Below, one piece after another: positions 62,017 through 64,000 of a stretch of DNA of 64,000 nt. Under the pieces are notes generated by a model. It saw only the letters and a list, made by a program, of their open reading frames with translations, ran no database searches and was not told the origin of the DNA. Position numbers and translations under genes: made by a program. Position 1 is the first letter of the stretch. Each line of letters opens with the position of its first letter. This DNA comes from Gryganskiella cystojenkinii (taxonomy: Eukaryota > Mortierellomycota > Mortierellomycetes > Mortierellales > Mortierellaceae): contig JAAAIG010000003.1 of the NCBI GenBank assembly GCA_015852425.1, positions 103,126 through 167,125 of the forward strand, given 5' to 3'.

Positions 62017-64000
62017 TTAAGCATCCTCCTCGCTATCGATAAACTGGAGAACAGCCTGTCCAAAAGTTGTTGTGATTTGGATGGCTCCACTTTGGCTCTC
62101 GACCTCTCCATCGTCATTGACAAAGATCTTGCGACCCTTCTTCTCACGGGTGGTGCTCTTCTCATACTCAATCACGCTGTCACTCGAACCAGCCTCCTCA
62201 ACACTGGTCGAGCCCAACAGGGCCTGGACTTCGAATGAACCGAGGTACTTGTCGGCCTACCATTTCAAAAATATAGTTAAATGATCAAAGATGAAATATT
62301 AGTAAATGTCAGATAAAAACTAGAAAGAACAAAAAAGAAAAAAGAGAAAACAAAAAAGGAACTTACAATGATTGCAGCGACATCACCACCAGCGGATACA
62401 GTGTTTAGGTACAAAGAACGGCCCTCGACCAAATCAATTCGGTTAAAGAGCCGACCAAATGCAGTAGAGGTCCTGACAGCGAGTGAACCGACAGCCGACG
62501 CACGATCCTCGTCCAAGGTCTCGCCCTCAATCACATCGACATCAGCCTCGATCGCGCCTGTGGTCGAGCGAGCCGTCAAGAAGTGGAAGGGCGCATAGGG
62601 TTCATTTTCATCTTCATCGTCATCGCCATCGCCATCGCCATCGCCGCCCTCGCCATCATCGTCCTCATTTTTGATTAAATAAACGGATCCAGTCAGGGCC
62701 TTGATCTCGACATTACCAAGCACTGTGGACGCATAAGCGTTCAACGCTGAACCGGTCTGGGCTTGGACGGATTCCACAGTAATGTTACCGGTAATAATAC
62801 CAGCATTCAGCGAGTTGGCAACCACAGGGCCTACGGTCTCGATGTTACCAATGACAGTGTGGGCTTGGAAATCATTAATGACCAATCCGGACAAATGCTC
62901 CGCTTTGATCTCGGTGATGATACCGCCAATGACCAGGTTGCCAAACTCCTTTTGGTGGTGAGGAAACACAATCTCGATCTCGAGGTTAGCACAGAACTTC
63001 TTGCCTAGGCCGTTACCAGACTCATTGTCATCACCACGCTTGTACATCATGCTCATCATGCGTTCAAGCTGCATTTCCTCATCCTCGCGATCGTGTTGCT
63101 TGCGGTAGTGGCGACGTCCGCTGTGGTGCTTCTTTCCGTTATGGTGGTTCTTGCCATGACGGCCGTGGTGCTTGCGATGGTGCTTACGGTGGTGCTTGCG
63201 GTGGTGGCGAGGGTGCTTCGGTGGCTCCTCAGGCTCTTCTGGCTCTTCTGGCTCTTTAGGCTCTTTAGGCTCTTCGGGCTCGGCAGGTTCCTCGGGGGTG
63301 ATATAGCGGTCGGCCCAGAACTTGAGCTGGATGGTGTCATGATCCTCAGACAACTTGAGGTGCAAACCCTGGGACTTGTCCTCGTCATCGTCATCGTCAT
63401 CATCGTCACCATCGTCATCACCATCGTCATCACCATCTCCTCCACGGCGACGCAGAGCAACCTTCTTGAAGAGTCCCTTGTAATCCTCACCATCATCACC
63501 ACCATCATCGTCATCCTCGTCGGTTCTGGTGACGTTGGCACGGATAAAGAAGGTGGGCAAATGAACATGCTTGCTGGTACGGACATGAACCTTGGCGACA
63601 ATGTTTCCCTTGCCGACATCGATAACCAGGTTTCGAAGTTCATCGTTGCCAATGATCTCATCGGGTCCCTGCCATGGGACCTGATCACGCCAGCAAACAT
63701 CTTCCGAAGAGGCTACGCTTCCGGCCGCGGTCATCAAGTCCTCGACACCTTTTCCATGGAAGTACTCGTCCAAAGAAAGCGTGTTCTCGAACACGTTCGC
63801 GGAGGAGGAGGACCAGTTCGAGAGATCGGAATCCTCAGAATTCGAGTCATCAGTGAGACTATAATAGACCCAGACAAAGAACCAGACCAAAAGAGCACGT
63901 TTAACGAAGCCTCGGAAGAACTTTCTTGCCTTGGACTTGCCTAATATTTAGAAGGGAGCAAGGCGAATGATGTCAGTTTCAGTAAATCGTGCCAAAAAAA
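62017..64000 (-). CDS. Membrane-anchored DUF4097/adhesin-like protein, 5' end missing
   Basis: Two exons are visible, 63941-62367 and 62256-62017 (110-nt intron, GTAAGT...TAG), together 604 residues; the N-terminal exon or exons lie beyond the right edge. A membrane span comes first (LKRALLVWFFVWVYYSL), so the rest is probably on one side of a membrane or outside the cell. The later part has repeated beta-strand units (GNLVIGGIITEIKAEHLSGL, AHTVIGNIETVGPVVANSL, GIITGNITVESVQAQTGSAL, STVLGNVEIKALTGSVYL) like the beta-solenoid of DUF4097-type putative adhesins. Low-complexity inserts include an Asp-rich tract, a Glu-Glu-Pro repeat, a His/Lys/Arg-rich tract and a Gly/Asp tract. The C-terminus (TTTFGQAVLQFIDSEEDA) is short and acidic. 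Function unknown; the family name rests on the repeat pattern only. Confidence 0.75.
63180..63480. repeat. Coding low-complexity repeats in the adhesin-like gene
   Basis: Adjacent short tandem repeats encode HHRKHHRKHHRKHH (about 63165-63210), EEPKEPKEPEEPEEPEEP (about 63220-63290) and Asp-rich runs with interspersed Gly (about 63380-63440). They lie within one exon and are in frame, so length changes by multiples of three would be tolerated. Confidence 0.8.

Noticed and set aside
63093..63944. 283-residue plus-strand ORF rich in Val/Ile
   Set aside because: It is the reverse complement of the Asp-, His- and Glu/Pro-rich repeats of the adhesin-like gene; such repeats give artificial hydrophobic frames.
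1..64000. CRISPR arrays, operons or other bacterial features
   Set aside because: No regularly spaced palindromic repeats were seen, and the multi-intron gene structures are eukaryotic.

Overview
The window is nuclear DNA of a filamentous, early-diverging fungus. Spliceosomal introns are usually 75-260 nt with GTAAG/GTANG donors, genes lie far apart with CT-rich leaders and homopolymer A/T runs, and a complete Argonaute is present next to a septin, a fungal-type HIS7 bifunctional enzyme and a remnant of a chitin deacetylase. The closest fit is Mucoromycota, probably Mortierellaceae. That placement is inferred from protein style and was not tested.

Layout. 1-4.4 kb is gene-poor and holds decayed coding remnants, including a minus-strand pseudogene with a PD-(D/E)XK-like motif. 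4.5-39.6 kb is dominated by a tandem family of intronless F-box/leucine-rich-repeat-like genes in every state of decay. Intact copies are at 14147, 20430, 27156, 32302, 35618 and 37817. Broken copies are at 4480, 25277 and 34414. Short relics are at about 13693 and 31790. Two more distant F-box proteins sit at 22871 and 28960. Unrelated genes are embedded in the cluster: a rolling-stone-like membrane protein (6542-9264), a tail-anchored inositol-polyphosphate 5-phosphatase (11322-13499), HIS7 (17539-19481, carrying an in-frame TAG) and a chitin-deacetylase relic (about 19.5-20.25 kb). 40.7-58.7 kb is the conserved part: PIP5-kinase (contains a 10-N gap), Argonaute, a centrin-like EF-hand protein, a C2H2 zinc-finger factor, a Cdc10-type septin and methylthioadenosine phosphorylase. 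58.8-64 kb is again sparse, with a second decayed PD-(D/E)XK-like gene, a short hypothetical ORF and the 3' part of a membrane-anchored DUF4097/adhesin-like gene that runs off the right edge.

How the genes relate. The F-box proteins would serve as substrate receptors of SCF ubiquitin ligases. Their copy number and decay suggest birth-and-death evolution. The 5-phosphatase and the PIP5-kinase act in opposite directions on PI(4,5)P2. Argonaute keeps all four slicer residues. HIS7 and MEU1 are single-copy metabolic genes in most fungi, so the stop codon inside HIS7 is the most puzzling single lesion.
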